Made by a program: the position numbers and the translations under genes
Notes under the pieces: generated by a model
The model's database searches: none
The model's input: only the letters and a program-made list of their open reading frames with translations
What the model was told of the DNA's origin: nothing
NCBI RefSeq assembly: GCF_002080395.1
Contig: NZ_CP020478.1
Coordinates: 880,886-944,885 of the forward strand
Length of the DNA stretch: 64,000 nucleotides
From: Campylobacter helveticus
Lineage (GTDB): Bacteria; Campylobacterota; Campylobacteria; Campylobacterales; Campylobacteraceae
Direction of reading: 5' to 3'
Shown: positions 29,027 through 37,952 of the stretch, one piece after another
Position numbering within the stretch: the first letter of the stretch is position 1
Layout of the letters: every line of letters starts with the position of its first letter

Positions 29027-29032
29027 ATTATA
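29027..29032 (-). promoter_or_regulatory. Sigma-70 -10 box for the type IIG gene
   Basis: TATAAT on the minus strand lies 24 bases upstream of the ATG at 29002. Confidence 0.55.
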
Positions 29033-29047
29033 CCACTCGATTTTAGC

Positions 29048-29053
29048 TATAAT
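29048..29053 (+). promoter_or_regulatory. Sigma-70 -10 box for the DUF2920 gene
   Basis: TATAAT with an upstream GC (extended -10) lies 29 bases before the ATG at 29083; it is back to back with the type IIG promoter. Confidence 0.55.
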
Positions 29054-29082
29054 ATAAACTTAAATTTTCAAAAAGGAATGCT

Positions 29083-30311
29083 ATGCTAGTAAATAAAAGC
29101 TTTTTAATCCCCTCTTGCGATGATGTGGAGCTGGGACTTAAAAGAAAAAGCCTGCTTGAATACCGCATAAGCTATGATGAGGGCAAGACGCCTAAAGCCG
29201 TTGTTTTTATGGTGGGAGGCTGGGGAGCGACTAAAAATATCAAATTTTACGATTTTGAAAGAGAGACAATCGCAAAAAATTTTAATGTCCTTTGTGTGCA
29301 AGTTTATCACCACGCCATACACAGAAGAGAAAGCACGGAGGCTAGATATAGCGCAAAGAAAATTCTTGAAAAAGAAGATGTGAATAGGATTAAAGAATAT
29401 TACAAAAGCATAGACTGGGAGGCTGATTTTATCGATGAAAATAATGCCGCCTTTGCGGTGGAAAAGCTCATTGAAAAAGTAAGTGATTTAAAACAAAAAG
29501 GTTTGATGGAAAAAGATTATAAATTAGAACTAACACTAGGCTTAACCCCAGCAAAAGACGGATACGAAAACGCAGGGCTAATGTCGGCTCTTGATTATAT
29601 CAATGCGCTTAAGCATTTGGATAAATCTATGGGGGGGGGGGGGGGTTACTCCCGCTACCTAAAATTTATGCAGGGGGGAGTTATGGAGGCTATCTCGCCC
29701 TTTTAATTAGTAAAATTGCCCCTTGGTATGTTGATGCTGTGTTTGATAATTCAGGTTCGGCTTTACCACAGGTAAGATATATACTAGGACGCGAGATGAA
29801 AACTTGCGATATGGTAGAAAATTTCCCGCACAATCAAATCCAATACTACACCAAAACCCTTTGGACGCGAAATCCTCAGTCAAAATACTATTTTAGCGAT
29901 GACGCTTATCTTATAAGAGCGATTTTAAATCCTACGCATTTAGCTCTGCAACAAAAGGCAAATCCCCATACCATTTTTACAAGCTATCATAGTGCTAAAG
30001 ACGAGCTTAACCCAGCTAAAGATAAACAAAATCTTTATGAAATTTACACACATTTGGGTTTTGATGCAAGTTTGCATTTGATAAGAGATGAGAAGGATAT
30101 TGACGGAAGATTTATTAAAAATTTAGAACACGGAATGAGACTAAGCGATAAAGCCTTAATCAAAAAAGAACTCCCTCTAGTCCTAGAAAAACTCCAAGAT
30201 AAAAAATTTAGCATTTCTAAACAAAATGAAATCAACTATCCTTGCAAAGAAAAAATTTATCGCTTTAAAGATATAGATGAGGGTTTTAAATGCGAAATTC
30301 TTAATAAATAA
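29083..30311 (+). pseudogene. Phase-variable DUF2920 (617-family) protein, OFF in this sequence
   Basis: Two frames, 29083-29706 and onward to 30311, are parts of one gene split at a run of 15 G (29631-29645). The first frame, beginning MLVNKSFLIPSCDDVELGLK, runs into the tract and then ends early at 29706. The intact continuation begins GLLPLPKIYAGGSYGGYLAL and is one frame away. One extra G (16) or two fewer (13) would join them into about 409 residues. GGSYGG is an alpha/beta-hydrolase nucleophile elbow. DUF2920 genes with poly-G tracts are known in C. jejuni near flagellin-glycosylation loci. The function is not established. The 3' end overlaps truA tail to tail. It is better regarded as a switched-off gene than as decay, because both halves are otherwise open. 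Confidence 0.88.
29631..29645 (+). repeat. Poly-G tract, 15 G, in the DUF2920 gene
   Basis: Fifteen consecutive G residues inside the coding region, directly after an ATG codon in frame. It is a slipped-strand mutable tract; lengths 13 and 16 restore the frame. Confidence 0.95.
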
Positions 30312-31023
30312 TGCGACTTAGATAAAGCCCATTTGCGGGAGCTAAAAAGCGATAATGGCATTTTTTAGCTTCAATTTGCTCCTTTAAATTTTCCTCACTC
30401 ATCTTGCCACTTAACACAGCCAAAACACTCGCCACACTAAGTCTTATCTGCGCTCTTAAAAAGCCATTTGCTCTAAATTGAAATACGCTTAAATTTTTAT
30501 ACGCGTAAGCTCTAGCTAAAAACATCGTCCTTACGCTAGTTTTTGCACTTCCGCCCTCTTTTTGAAAAAATTTAAAATCCTTTTCTCCCACAAAATGCCC
30601 AAGCAGTGCATTCGCTCTTTTGATGTCGAAACGCTCACAAAAATATACATAACGGCTTAAGAAAGGGTTAAATTCATCGTGGCAAAAGATATAGCGATAC
30701 TCCCTAGCCCTCACATCAAAACGCACGGCAAAGCTTTCACTCACACGCTCAATGCTTTTAATGTGTATGAAAGGATGGGCGAAGCGGTTAATCTGCCTTT
30801 TAAGATAGGCTAAATCCTTAAAATGCTCCCCGCACTCCACACTAGCCACCGCCCTACTTGCATGCACCCCCTTATCTGTGCGTGAAGCAAAAAGCACGGG
30901 AGTGAAAATCCCAAGATGAGAAAGAGAAGAAGCTAAGATATCCTGAACAGAATTTAAATGAGGCTGAGAAGCCGACCCCAAAAAAGCCGAACCATCGTAA
31001 GAAAAGATAAATTTAAGACACAT
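30301..31023 (-). CDS. truA: tRNA pseudouridine synthase A
   Basis: A 240-residue enzyme that forms pseudouridine at positions 38-40 of tRNA anticodon stems. The catalytic Asp is in SRTDKGVHASRAV near residue 49. Length is normal. Its ATG coincides with the last bases of the upstream permease gene, so the permease, truA and their upstream neighbours are cotranscribed. Confidence 0.93.
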   Translation of the reverse strand: MCLKFIFSYDGSAFLGSASQPHLNSVQDILASSLSHLGIFTPVLFASRTDKGVHASRAVASVECGEHFKDLAYLKRQINRFAHPFIHIKSIERVSESFAVRFDVRAREYRYIFCHDEFNPFLSRYVYFCERFDIKRANALLGHFVGEKDFKFFQKEGGSAKTSVRTMFLARAYAYKNLSVFQFRANGFLRAQIRLSVASVLAVLSGKMSEENLKEQIEAKKCHYRFLAPANGLYLSRIIY

Positions 31024-32048
31024 TAATAACGACTCATTATCATCTTTTTAAAACAAAAAATCGAAGCCGCAAAAGCAAAAGAAAAAATCAAAACAACCGC
31101 CAACAACGGGGGCTTATAAAATCCCGACAAAAGCCCAAAATAAACCGCTATCACTCCAAACATCCCAAGATAAATAAAGCCTTTTTCATAGCGGTAAGTT
31201 ACAATGCCAAAACTCAGCGCAAAAAGTGTGCTAGCCAAAGGAAAAAGGCTAATGCAAACATACATCACAAATTCCTTAGCCTTACCTGCGTTAGAATTAA
31301 TATCGTCCCAGTATTCATAAAAGGCTTTGGTTTGCCCTAAATTATCGCTAAATTTGGTATTAACTACCAAATTTTCAAACTCACCGATAAATAGCGTTTC
31401 CTCTCCGTCAAAATTATACATCTTGCCCTCATTTAATTTAAAGGCAAAGCCTTCATTTAAACGCTCCAAACTTGCCTCTTTAGCGATAATGAGCTGTTCT
31501 TTTAAATTTTTAGCACTTTTTGGATGAAACATTACGATATTTTCATATTTACCCTCATTTTCATTTTGTATAAATATCATCCAATCTAAAAATTTTTGTC
31601 CAAATTCGCCTGTTTTATAATTAAATTTCACTTGCGTTTTTTTATAATCCACAAAGTTTTTTTGCAATTGATAGACAATTGGCATCATTACTAAAGCCAC
31701 AACAAGCATAAAAGCACTTAAAAGTGCGGCGATTTTAAGGAAAAATTGTGCCATTTTTAGGGGTGTAAAACCAAGCGTGAAAAATACCACACTTTCATTT
31801 TCTCTTGAAAGTCTATAAAGAGCTAGGGTTAATGCCACAAAAAAAGCAAGTGGTAAAGTAAAAATCAAAATTCGCGGCAGCATAAAACCATAAAGTTTAA
31901 AAAGGTCTAAAAAGCTAATTTCGATACTTGAAGTGAGATTTGCAATTTGAATAAAAAAAACCATAGAAACAATGCCAAAAAGCACCAAAAAAATGGAAAG
32001 GTGCGTCCCTAAAAATTGATTTAAAATATATCTAAAAATAAGTCTCAC
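31023..32048 (-). CDS. LptF/LptG (YjgP/YjgQ) family LPS export permease
   Basis: A 341-residue inner-membrane protein with an N-terminal group of three hydrophobic segments, a periplasmic domain (about 150-260) and a C-terminal group of three. This is the layout of LptF/LptG, which with LptB extract lipopolysaccharide or lipooligosaccharide from the inner membrane. LptC and LptA are encoded at about 51 kb. I take GTG 32048 as start: GGGAG lies 7 bases upstream and it overlaps the previous stop by four bases; an ATG 30 bases further up is also in frame. Whether it is LptF or LptG cannot be decided here. Confidence 0.85.
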   Translation of the reverse strand: MRLIFRYILNQFLGTHLSIFLVLFGIVSMVFFIQIANLTSSIEISFLDLFKLYGFMLPRILIFTLPLAFFVALTLALYRLSRENESVVFFTLGFTPLKMAQFFLKIAALLSAFMLVVALVMMPIVYQLQKNFVDYKKTQVKFNYKTGEFGQKFLDWMIFIQNENEGKYENIVMFHPKSAKNLKEQLIIAKEASLERLNEGFAFKLNEGKMYNFDGEETLFIGEFENLVVNTKFSDNLGQTKAFYEYWDDINSNAGKAKEFVMYVCISLFPLASTLFALSFGIVTYRYEKGFIYLGMFGVIAVYFGLLSGFYKPPLLAVVLIFSFAFAASIFCFKKMIMSRY

Positions 32049-32815
32049 AAATGTCTCCCAAATGATAAATACACGCATATAATAAGCATAGCAAAACTAA
32101 TAAAAGGTAAAAAAGCCAATTCCTTTTGCCCTCTTTTTAAAGCAAAATAAAAAAACGGCAAAGATAAAAATGCAGCAAGAAAAAAGACGATAAGGGTGTC
32201 AAAAAAACCAAAAATTCCACAAATAGCTGCTAATAATATAATATCAGCATCGCCTAAATTTTCTTCAACTTCTTGACTTTTAAAATTTTTCAAAAAAAAT
32301 ACAAAACTTTTAAGTAAAAAAACAAAACCTGCAAAAACGGCGGCATCAAAGAAAAAATAAGCCGTAGAATCAATGATATAATCTAAATCAACCCCCACCA
32401 AAAAAGCACAAAAAAAAGCAAACCAAAGTAAAATACTCGGCACGGCTTTAAGTTTTAAATCTATCAAAGAAAGACTTAAACACGCAAAAAGAAAAATGGC
32501 AAAAAAAACAAAATTTTTTAAATTTTGTGTGTAAAAAAAGGCGATATACATTAAAAAAATGCCAAGAATTTCACTCAAAAATGCTAAAAAAGGAATTTTC
32601 ACTCCACAAATTTTACAACGCCCCTTTAAAAAAAGATAAGAAAAAATAGGCACAAGCTCTAAAATAGTAAGCTTTCTCTCACAAGAAAAACAAAATGAAC
32701 GCCCTTTTAAGAGGGGCTTCTTTTCACAAATTCTACTTGCAAAACTTGCACAAAACGAACCCAAAATCGCCCCCAAAATTCCCAAAAAAAGCCAAGCTAA
32801 AAACTCATTTGCCAA
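32045..32815 (-). CDS. Prepilin peptidase (type IV leader peptidase, A24A)
   Basis: A 256-residue membrane aspartyl protease that removes and methylates type IV prepilin-like leaders. The start has the GSFxNV-like segment ILGSFCASFASRI; two CxxC pairs (CFSC and CKIC) of the methyltransferase part are near residues 42-70. The two catalytic Asp are in IDLKLKAVP and LGDADIILL. There are 7-8 membrane segments. In Campylobacter such enzymes are associated with transformation pseudopilins. It overlaps uppS by 11 bases. Confidence 0.87.
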   Translation of the reverse strand: MANEFLAWLFLGILGAILGSFCASFASRICEKKPLLKGRSFCFSCERKLTILELVPIFSYLFLKGRCKICGVKIPFLAFLSEILGIFLMYIAFFYTQNLKNFVFFAIFLFACLSLSLIDLKLKAVPSILLWFAFFCAFLVGVDLDYIIDSTAYFFFDAAVFAGFVFLLKSFVFFLKNFKSQEVEENLGDADIILLAAICGIFGFFDTLIVFFLAAFLSLPFFYFALKRGQKELAFLPFISFAMLIICVYLSFGRHL

Positions 32816-33473
32816 AAGTGCGTTCCCTCTTTCTATACTCTTTAATAATCCTTCTAAATTCCCTTTTTGTCAGGGAAGGAAACAAAGTTTCGCTAAAACA
32901 AATTTCCGCATAAGAGCTTTGCCAAAGTAAAAAGTTCGAGAGCCTTTTGGCATTTCCCACACGAAGCATTAAATCCACATCCAAAGGTAAATCTAAATTC
33001 GCACTCAAATTTTCCTCATTTAGCTCCAAACCTTTTTCTACCACTTTTTTAGCTGCTCTTATTATCTCATCTCTTGAGCCATAACTTATAGCTAGATTAA
33101 CACAAAGAAGCTCACAATACTTTGTTTTTTCCTCCACTAAAGCTATTTTTTCCTGTAATTTTTCATCTAAACGCGACAAATCTCCAATCGCCCTTAAACG
33201 CACACCATTTTTTTCAAATTCTTTCAAAGCATCATCTAAGCAACGCTCCAAAAGTTTAAAGATAAATTCAACTTCATCGGCTGGTCTTTTCCAATTTTCC
33301 GTGCTAAACGCAAAAAGAGTAAGATGAGAAATTTTTTCCTCTATGCAAACACTCATAAGTTTTTGTAAGGTTTCAACACCCCTTGTATAACCAAATTTCG
33401 CCAAAAAACCTTTAGCCTTAGCCCAACGCCTATTTCCGTCCATTACCACAGCTAAATGCTTTAGCTCGTTCAT
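32805..33473 (-). CDS. uppS: Undecaprenyl diphosphate synthase
   Basis: A 222-residue cis-prenyltransferase that makes the C55 lipid carrier for peptidoglycan and other surface glycans. The signature VVMDGNRRWAK is at residues 9-19, and RVGNAKRLSNFLLWQ-type substrate region near 190. AAAAGGATTTG precedes the ATG. It starts a four-gene run (uppS, prepilin peptidase, permease, truA) with overlapping ends. Confidence 0.94.
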   Translation of the reverse strand: MNELKHLAVVMDGNRRWAKAKGFLAKFGYTRGVETLQKLMSVCIEEKISHLTLFAFSTENWKRPADEVEFIFKLLERCLDDALKEFEKNGVRLRAIGDLSRLDEKLQEKIALVEEKTKYCELLCVNLAISYGSRDEIIRAAKKVVEKGLELNEENLSANLDLPLDVDLMLRVGNAKRLSNFLLWQSSYAEICFSETLFPSLTKREFRRIIKEYRKRERTFGK

Positions 33474-33618
33474 ATCAAATCCTTTTAATATCTAACAACT
33501 CTTTTTTTAATTTAAATTTTAGTTAAAAAAGAGTTATAAAAATAGCTTCAAAAATTTAAAATTGATTCTAACAAATTTAACTTAACCCCCACCAAGCAAA
33601 GTGAGAGTTAAGATATAA

Positions 33619-33720
33619 AAGAAAAATCTAACTTATGAGGAATTTGAGGAAAAAATTCACGCTTTGGAGTATGAATTACTACCCCAAAGCGTCATTGAGC
33701 TTTTTTGTAAAAATTTATAG
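33619..33720 (+). pseudogene. Orphan 3' coding remnant without a start
   Basis: An open frame of 33 codons after an in-frame TAA reads like real protein (TYEEFEEKIHALEYELLPQS, ending FCKNL) and then stops at TAG 33718-33720. It has no start codon or ribosome site. I do not recognise the parent gene. It lies 17 bases before the poly-G tract. Confidence 0.4.
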
Positions 33721-33737
33721 CCCCCACAAAAGAACAA

Positions 33738-33750
33738 GGGGGGGGGGGGG
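33738..33750 (+). repeat. Poly-G tract, 13 G, downstream of the chemoreceptor gene
   Basis: Thirteen consecutive G on the plus strand (C on the gene strand), 8 bases past the chemoreceptor stop and not inside any intact frame. It may be the leftover contingency tract of a deleted gene. A short inverted repeat, GAAGAAGT and ACTTCTTC around the stop codon, lies beside it. Confidence 0.9.
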
Positions 33751-33758
33751 AAGAAGTA

Positions 33759-35492
33759 TTAAAACTTCTTCTTCTTCACATCTTCAAGGATATTATTTGC
33801 TATATCACTAACATTATTAGAGATGATAGCACTTTCATTAGCTATTTCTACATTATCTTTAGTGGTTTGGTCGATTTGAGCTACACTTTCATTGATTTGA
33901 GTGATACCAGCAGTTTGCTCTTTAATACTTTCTGCCATATCATTGATAGATTGAACGAGAAGGTTAGTATTTGCTTCTATCTCACTTAAAGACTTTTGGG
34001 TTCTTTCAGCTAGTTTTCTAACTTCATCAGCCACGACGGCAAAGCCTCTTCCGTGTTCTCCTGCTCTTGCAGCTTCTATGGCAGCATTAAGGGCTAGAAG
34101 ATTGATTTGGTCAGCTATATCACCTATAATGCTTGTTACATTTTTAATCTCTTCGCTTTGAGTGATAACATCACTTGTTTTTTGAGAGACATTTTGCATA
34201 GAGGAAGTAATCTCTTCTAAAGCAGCAGCTGTTTCTTCTAGTGAAGCTGCTTGAGAATTTGAACTTGTTGTTAAGTTTTGCACAGCGTTTTGAAGTTTGG
34301 AGCTTTCATTGGCTAAAGAATTTGCAAAATCTGAGCTTTGTTTTAGCATTTTGATGATTTCTTCGCCTAAGGCATTAGTGGTTACTTCTACACTACCTGT
34401 TGCATCTTCAATTCTATTTCTAAAGTCTAGGCTTTTAAATTCTTCAAAGATAGAACGGATTTTATTCATATCTTTACCCACTCTAGTTTGTAAAACATCA
34501 AGGAGATCATTTAAAACATTTTTGAGTTCTATAAGTTGTGGGTTTCTAGGATTAGCTGTGATTCTTGCAGTGAGGTTACCATTTTCTACTATGCCTACTG
34601 TTTCTACGCTTTCTTTGACGGCTTGTTTATCTTGGTCAAGTCCTTGTTTAGTTGCTAGGATATTTTCATTAATGGCTTTTGCCATTTGGGCTAATTCATC
34701 ATTACCAGAAACCTCTACAACTTTAATTTCATTTGTTTTGTGATTAATAAAATCAAAAAAGTGGAACAAATCCTGCGAAATAGTCGTAATAGAAGCACTT
34801 AGCTTTTTGTAGAATAAAATAACAAAAGGACAAATTAAAATTAGCAAAACAGCACTAATAATAAGCGCACGGATAAAACTAGAATTAAAAGTTTCTTTCA
34901 CTCCTCTTGTATCTTCAGCGACATTTTTCGCTAAAGTATCCACATAAACGCCTGTTGAAATCCAAATATCCTCGGTATTTGGTATTAAAGCAGCGTAGGC
35001 ATTTTTTTGTGCCACTGTGGAGTTTTCGCCGCCTTTAGTAAAGTCGAAAAAGACAAAACCGCCTCCATTTTTAGCTTGGTTATAAAGCTCGACTACATAT
35101 TGCACCCCTTTAGCGTCTTTAGCCTCTTTTAAATCGCTACCGATTAAATCTTTTCTCACGGGGTGAGCGACATTCACCGTCTTTTTATAAACGAAAAAAT
35201 AACCACTCTTATCATCTTCAAATCTAAAATTCTCAATCGCCTTTGCGATAATAGCGATTTGCTGCTTTTCGTCTGTTACGCCCTCAAGTAAGCCGCCTAA
35301 GCTCTCAGCCATAGATAAAGTAAGAACTTTGATTTTTTCATTCACTCCCTTCTCTACGATTTGTCCCGCAACCTTTTCTACATATTTTAAACCATTGTGC
35401 TGATTGATGTAGAAATTAAGTAAAATTGCCAAGATAATGGCAAATACCGCAGAGCCTAAAAGAAGCATTTTGCCTCGTATAGTCAAATTCAT
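33759..35492 (-). CDS. Methyl-accepting chemotaxis protein with sCache-type sensor
   Basis: A 577-residue chemoreceptor. A membrane segment (about 9-28) and a second one (about 205-228) frame a periplasmic single Cache domain, with the conserved segment GYFFVYKK followed by [19 protein letters not shown]-like linker follows, and the cytoplasmic signalling tip reads [20 protein letters not shown]. The C-terminus is Lys-rich (EDVKKKKF) with no NWETF-type receptor tail. The ligand is unknown; sCache domains often bind small carboxylates. It has its own -10 box behind a run of 15 T. It is monocistronic. Confidence 0.93.
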   Translation of the reverse strand: MNLTIRGKMLLLGSAVFAIILAILLNFYINQHNGLKYVEKVAGQIVEKGVNEKIKVLTLSMAESLGGLLEGVTDEKQQIAIIAKAIENFRFEDDKSGYFFVYKKTVNVAHPVRKDLIGSDLKEAKDAKGVQYVVELYNQAKNGGGFVFFDFTKGGENSTVAQKNAYAALIPNTEDIWISTGVYVDTLAKNVAEDTRGVKETFNSSFIRALIISAVLLILICPFVILFYKKLSASITTISQDLFHFFDFINHKTNEIKVVEVSGNDELAQMAKAINENILATKQGLDQDKQAVKESVETVGIVENGNLTARITANPRNPQLIELKNVLNDLLDVLQTRVGKDMNKIRSIFEEFKSLDFRNRIEDATGSVEVTTNALGEEIIKMLKQSSDFANSLANESSKLQNAVQNLTTSSNSQAASLEETAAALEEITSSMQNVSQKTSDVITQSEEIKNVTSIIGDIADQINLLALNAAIEAARAGEHGRGFAVVADEVRKLAERTQKSLSEIEANTNLLVQSINDMAESIKEQTAGITQINESVAQIDQTTKDNVEIANESAIISNNVSDIANNILEDVKKKKF

Positions 35493-35533
35493 AACTTTCC
35501 TTTCCTAAAGAAATTTAATAAAAATTTAATGTA

Positions 35534-35539
35534 ATTATA
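35534..35539 (-). promoter_or_regulatory. Sigma-70 -10 box for the chemoreceptor gene
   Basis: TATAAT on the minus strand, 41 bases upstream of the ATG at 35492, directly after a run of 15 A on that strand (35543-35557). That homopolymer lies in the spacer region, so its length could affect expression. Confidence 0.6.
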
Positions 35540-35580
35540 TCGTTTTTTTTTTTTTTTGATAAATACTTTTTTAACAATTT

Positions 35581-36114
35581 TTACTTTTTCTTAGGACGGA
35601 AAATTTGAATCGCTTCTTCATTATTTTCTATATATGCACCGCCAATTAAATCAATGCAATAAGGAATCGCTGGAAAAACTGGCGCAAGGCATTCTTGTAT
35701 GGCTTTTGGATTACCCGGAAGATTTAAGATAAAGCTTTTCCCACGAATGCCCGCACTCTGCCTTGAAAGTATCGCTGTGGGGACAAATTTTAAGCTCTCT
35801 TGCCGCATTAATTCCCCAAAACCGGGCATCATTTTATCGCAAACCGCCTCTGTGGCTTCTGGAGTTACATCACGAAGTGCCGGTCCTGTGCCACCACTCG
35901 TAACGATAAAATCACACCCTCTTTCATCGCTCAAAAAGATAAGTTTTTTAATAATTTCATCATAATCATCAGCGATTAATTCTTTATGGAAAATGATTTT
36001 ATTTTTAATGTAAGATTTTAGCACTCTTTCAACTTCACAAGTCGCTTTATCCTCGTAAATTCCACTACTTGCCCTATCACTTAGGGTTAAAATTCCTATA
36101 TTAATAATGTCCAT
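35581..36114 (-). CDS. mogA: Molybdopterin adenylyltransferase
   Basis: A 177-residue protein that adenylates molybdopterin before molybdate insertion. Motifs: TLSDRASSG near the N-terminus, TSGGTGPALRDVTPEAT near residue 71, and LPGNPKAIQ near residue 130. AAGGAGAAAAA precedes the ATG. It follows corA after 9 bases. It works upstream of the same cofactor pathway as mobB and supplies NapA. Confidence 0.93.
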   Translation of the reverse strand: MDIINIGILTLSDRASSGIYEDKATCEVERVLKSYIKNKIIFHKELIADDYDEIIKKLIFLSDERGCDFIVTSGGTGPALRDVTPEATEAVCDKMMPGFGELMRQESLKFVPTAILSRQSAGIRGKSFILNLPGNPKAIQECLAPVFPAIPYCIDLIGGAYIENNEEAIQIFRPKKK

Positions 36115-36123
36115 TTTTTCTCC

Positions 36124-37101
36124 TTATAACCAACCTTTTTTCTTAAAAACAAATACGGGCAAGATGATAGAAATTATCATCACGCCAAGCACTATGGGGT
36201 AAGCATAGTGGATTTCAAGCTCGGGCATAAATTTAAAATTCATTCCATACACGGTGCCGATTAAGGTCGGTGGCATCATCGCCACTGTGGCGACCGTAAA
36301 AAGCTTGATGATCTTATTTTGCTCGATGTTAATTTGTCCTGCGAGTATGGTTTGGATATTATCCAAGATATTAAGCTGAGAAACGCTAAATTCCACAAGC
36401 GAATTTAAGTCTTTTAGCACTATGGTTAAATTTTGCTTAATGTCTTTGTCGATTTTATCGCTCTTTAAAAGTGAGGTCATCGCTCTTCTTTTATCAAAAA
36501 GGGAGTCGCGAACACGCATATTAAGCTCCTGTAAGCTTGAAATATCCTTTAGCATCTCATCATATCCGCCCTCATTTTTCTTTTCTAAAATGCTACTTCT
36601 TAAGCGTCTTGCCTCTTTATCGACCCACTCTAAAAGGTCTGCATCTTTTTCCACACGCACTTCAAACATTTTATCGATAATATCAAAGCCGTCTTCAAAA
36701 TTCTTAGGACTTGCCAAAATGCGTGTTTGAATTTCGTTAAAAGTGCTAAAATCGCTATAACGCACGGTAAAAAGGATATTTTTAGCTGTGGCAAAAGTGA
36801 TAATTTCGGTGTGAAGATTAAGGTTTTTCTCATCATCAAGCTTTAAACCTTTCACTAAAAAATGTGCATTAATGGTAATGCTAGCATTGTCCTCCCAATA
36901 CTTAGCACTAAGCTCTATCTCGCCTCTTTCTTCTTCACTTGGAAATTGTAAATCAAAATGCGAAGAGATGAAATTTATCTCGTCAATTTTTGGATAAAGT
37001 AAGTCTATCCAAAGGATATTTGAGGGTAAAACCTCGCTTCTAAAATCAAATTCTAGCCTCTTTACCAAAGCATTTGGCGTTTTCGTGTAGATGTAGAGCA
37101 T
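36124..37101 (-). CDS. corA: Magnesium/cobalt transport protein CorA
   Basis: A 325-residue pentameric-type Mg2+ channel. Two membrane helices are at the C-terminus, with the filter motif YGMNF near residue 284 and the positively charged tail KKKGWL. The long N-terminal cytoplasmic domain is typical. AAAGGAAAAA lies before the ATG. It is followed by mogA. Confidence 0.95.
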   Translation of the reverse strand: MLYIYTKTPNALVKRLEFDFRSEVLPSNILWIDLLYPKIDEINFISSHFDLQFPSEEERGEIELSAKYWEDNASITINAHFLVKGLKLDDEKNLNLHTEIITFATAKNILFTVRYSDFSTFNEIQTRILASPKNFEDGFDIIDKMFEVRVEKDADLLEWVDKEARRLRSSILEKKNEGGYDEMLKDISSLQELNMRVRDSLFDKRRAMTSLLKSDKIDKDIKQNLTIVLKDLNSLVEFSVSQLNILDNIQTILAGQINIEQNKIIKLFTVATVAMMPPTLIGTVYGMNFKFMPELEIHYAYPIVLGVMIISIILPVFVFKKKGWL

Positions 37102-37127
37102 AATTTTTCCTTTGGCTTATTAAAAAC

Positions 37128-37952
37128 TTAAAAAATAATGGTTTTATTTTTATGTATGAAAATTCTATCCTCAAAAACTAAATCTAGAGCGTGAGAAAGG
37201 ACATTTTTTTCTACATTTCTTCCCGCTTGTTGCATTTGCTTCCAACTTAATTCGTGGTTGATATTAATCACATCTTGCGTAATAATTGGACCTTCGTCTA
37301 AATTATTATTCACAAAATGTGCTGTCGCCCCTATAATCTTAACCCCTCTTTCAAAGGCTTGTTTGTAAGGATTTGCACCGATAAAAGCAGGGAGGAAGGA
37401 ATGATGGATATTGATAATCTTGCCCTCAAAATGCCCCACGAAATTTGGGCTTAAAATTCGCATATATTTAGCCAAAACCAAATAGTCAAATTGATAATTT
37501 TTCAAGCACTCAAGTACCCTGCCCTCTTGCTCTTCTCGGCTGGTATTTTCTACGCTGATGAGATGATAAGGGATATTAAATTTATCAACCAAATCTTTTA
37601 ACTCATTATGATTAGAAATCACCGCTTTAATATTTGCCTCAAGCTCATTGCTATAATGGCGTATTAGCAAGTCGCCAAGACAATGGCTTTCTTTTGTTAC
37701 AAAAACAACAATGTCCTTTTTACGCTTTTCGTGTAGCTCTATAAGAGTATCCGCTCCAAGCATAGCCTCAAGTGTGCCTACAAAAGCATTTGGCTCAAAT
37801 TCTCCCTCCAAAAGCGCACGGAAAAAAAACATCTCCTCGCCGACAAATTCATCGTTTTTAATGATATTAATATGATATTTAAAAATCACATCAGAAATTC
37901 TATAAATTAACCCTTTAGAATCTTTAGTGCAAATTTTTAAGATATAGTGCAT
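37128..37952 (-). CDS. purU: Formyltetrahydrofolate deformylase
   Basis: A 274-residue enzyme that releases formate from 10-formyl-THF and balances the folate pool. An N-terminal ACT domain (ILKICTKDSKGLIYRISDVI) is followed by a formyltransferase-like domain with NIHHSFLPAF and the catalytic Asp in NNLDEGPII. AAGGGGTT precedes the ATG. It overlaps cca by 16 bases. Confidence 0.94.
   Translation of the reverse strand: MHYILKICTKDSKGLIYRISDVIFKYHINIIKNDEFVGEEMFFFRALLEGEFEPNAFVGTLEAMLGADTLIELHEKRKKDIVVFVTKESHCLGDLLIRHYSNELEANIKAVISNHNELKDLVDKFNIPYHLISVENTSREEQEGRVLECLKNYQFDYLVLAKYMRILSPNFVGHFEGKIINIHHSFLPAFIGANPYKQAFERGVKIIGATAHFVNNNLDEGPIITQDVININHELSWKQMQQAGRNVEKNVLSHALDLVFEDRIFIHKNKTIIF

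Larger units (their letters stand above)
33474..33758. other. 285-base intergenic stretch: hairpin, orphan coding scrap and poly-G tract
   Basis: Next to uppS there is an inverted repeat (arms 33497-33510 and 33523-33535, AACTCTTTTTTTAA and its near-perfect complement) which may be a terminator. Further right lies a scrap of coding sequence (33619-33720) and a run of 13 G. The whole stretch looks like a remnant of a lost gene between uppS and the chemoreceptor gene. Confidence 0.6.

Noticed and set aside
29692..29697. Second G run (6 G) in the DUF2920 gene
   Set aside because: Too short for frequent slippage; the 15-G run explains the frame break.
34297..34743. 148-codon open frame on the plus strand inside the chemoreceptor gene
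   Set aside because: It is antisense to the conserved signalling domain, with no ribosome site and no recognisable protein; a shadow of codon bias.
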